Shown here: piece after piece, positions 63,934 to 64,000 of the stretch
How the letters are laid out: every line of letters starts with the position of its first letter
Numbering within the stretch: position 1 is the stretch's first letter
Assembly (NCBI RefSeq): GCF_000444995.1
Contig: NC_022041.1
Location: 1,648,001 to 1,712,000, forward strand
Length of the DNA stretch: 64,000 nt
From: Paracoccus aminophilus JCM 7686
GTDB lineage: Bacteria > Pseudomonadota > Alphaproteobacteria > Rhodobacterales > Rhodobacteraceae
Direction: 5' to 3'
Translations under genes and position numbers: made by a program
The notes under the pieces: model-generated
What the model was told of the DNA's origin: nothing
The model's input: only the letters and a program-made list of their open reading frames with translations
Databases searched by the model: none

Positions 63934-64000
63934 ATGCGAGATCAAGTCATGGATCACAGCCCTTCCTTGGCCCCCGGCCCTCGCTCGCGCGGCATCGTCA
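63934..64000 (+). CDS. possible start of a gene cut by the window end
   Basis: An ATG at 63934 (or 63949) opens a frame to the window edge (MDHSPSLAPGPRSRGIV). Too short to identify; such Pro/Arg-rich starts occur in GntR-type regulators, which would suit the palindrome at 56373. Confidence 0.3.
   Translation, partial: MRDQVMDHSPSLAPGPRSRGIV

Overview
High G+C, densely packed DNA with alphaproteobacterial gene content. The beta-hydroxyaspartate cycle genes, FecI/FecR/TonB-receptor iron uptake, many LysR and GlxA-type regulators and Rhodobacterales-style sulfotransferase/glycosyltransferase loci suggest a Paracoccus-like member of the Rhodobacteraceae. This assignment rests on gene content only. 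No rRNA, tRNA or CRISPR array was seen.

Region 1 (1-12.7 kb, intact catabolic core): the end of bhcB, then bhcC and bhcD (beta-hydroxyaspartate cycle, glyoxylate assimilation) run directly into an NCS2 purine permease, an 8-oxoguanine-deaminase-type amidohydrolase and 5-hydroxyisourate hydrolase, and end at a strong terminator. A LysR gene then faces an xdhA-xdhB-xdhC-guaD operon. Purine breakdown ends in glyoxylate, which the bhc genes can turn into oxaloacetate, so the layout makes metabolic sense.

Region 2 (12.7-23.1 kb, decayed accessory DNA): a hydantoinase operon (hyuA, hyuB and an N-carbamoylsarcosine-amidase-like gene) with a divergent LysR gene. hyuB is cut by an IS21-type end and the LysR gene has a one-base frameshift. 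Two TniQ-like fragments flank the block. Then come a HxlR/MFS pair, an SDR remnant fused to a truncated SHMT-like gene, and a truncated amino-acid ABC ATPase.

Region 3 (23.1-36.5 kb): a GlxA-like regulator, small enzymes, then an island of visibly lower G+C with two sulfotransferases, a large two-domain glycosyltransferase, a TPR-alpha/beta-hydrolase and a radical SAM protein (25.4-33.1 kb). A hipBA toxin-antitoxin pair and IS66/folate-enzyme debris follow.

Region 4 (36.6-46.6 kb): a GlxA regulator divergent from two SDR genes, a frameshifted alpha/beta hydrolase, a class D beta-lactamase, an ArsR/AHSA1 pair, a LysR/SnoaL-like pair, an IS3 remnant, and a lower-G+C sulfotransferase-GT90 gene split by one in-frame amber codon.

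Region 5 (46.9-64 kb): a FecI-FecR-TonB receptor operon, a phytase-like secreted esterase, a DoxX-TetR pair under a long palindrome, LysR/LysE, a SnoaL-like protein, and an operon for an Ldh-family reductase, a dipeptide-type ABC importer with fused ATPases, and an M20 deacylase. Probable operators (inverted repeats) sit in most divergent intergenic regions and are listed separately.
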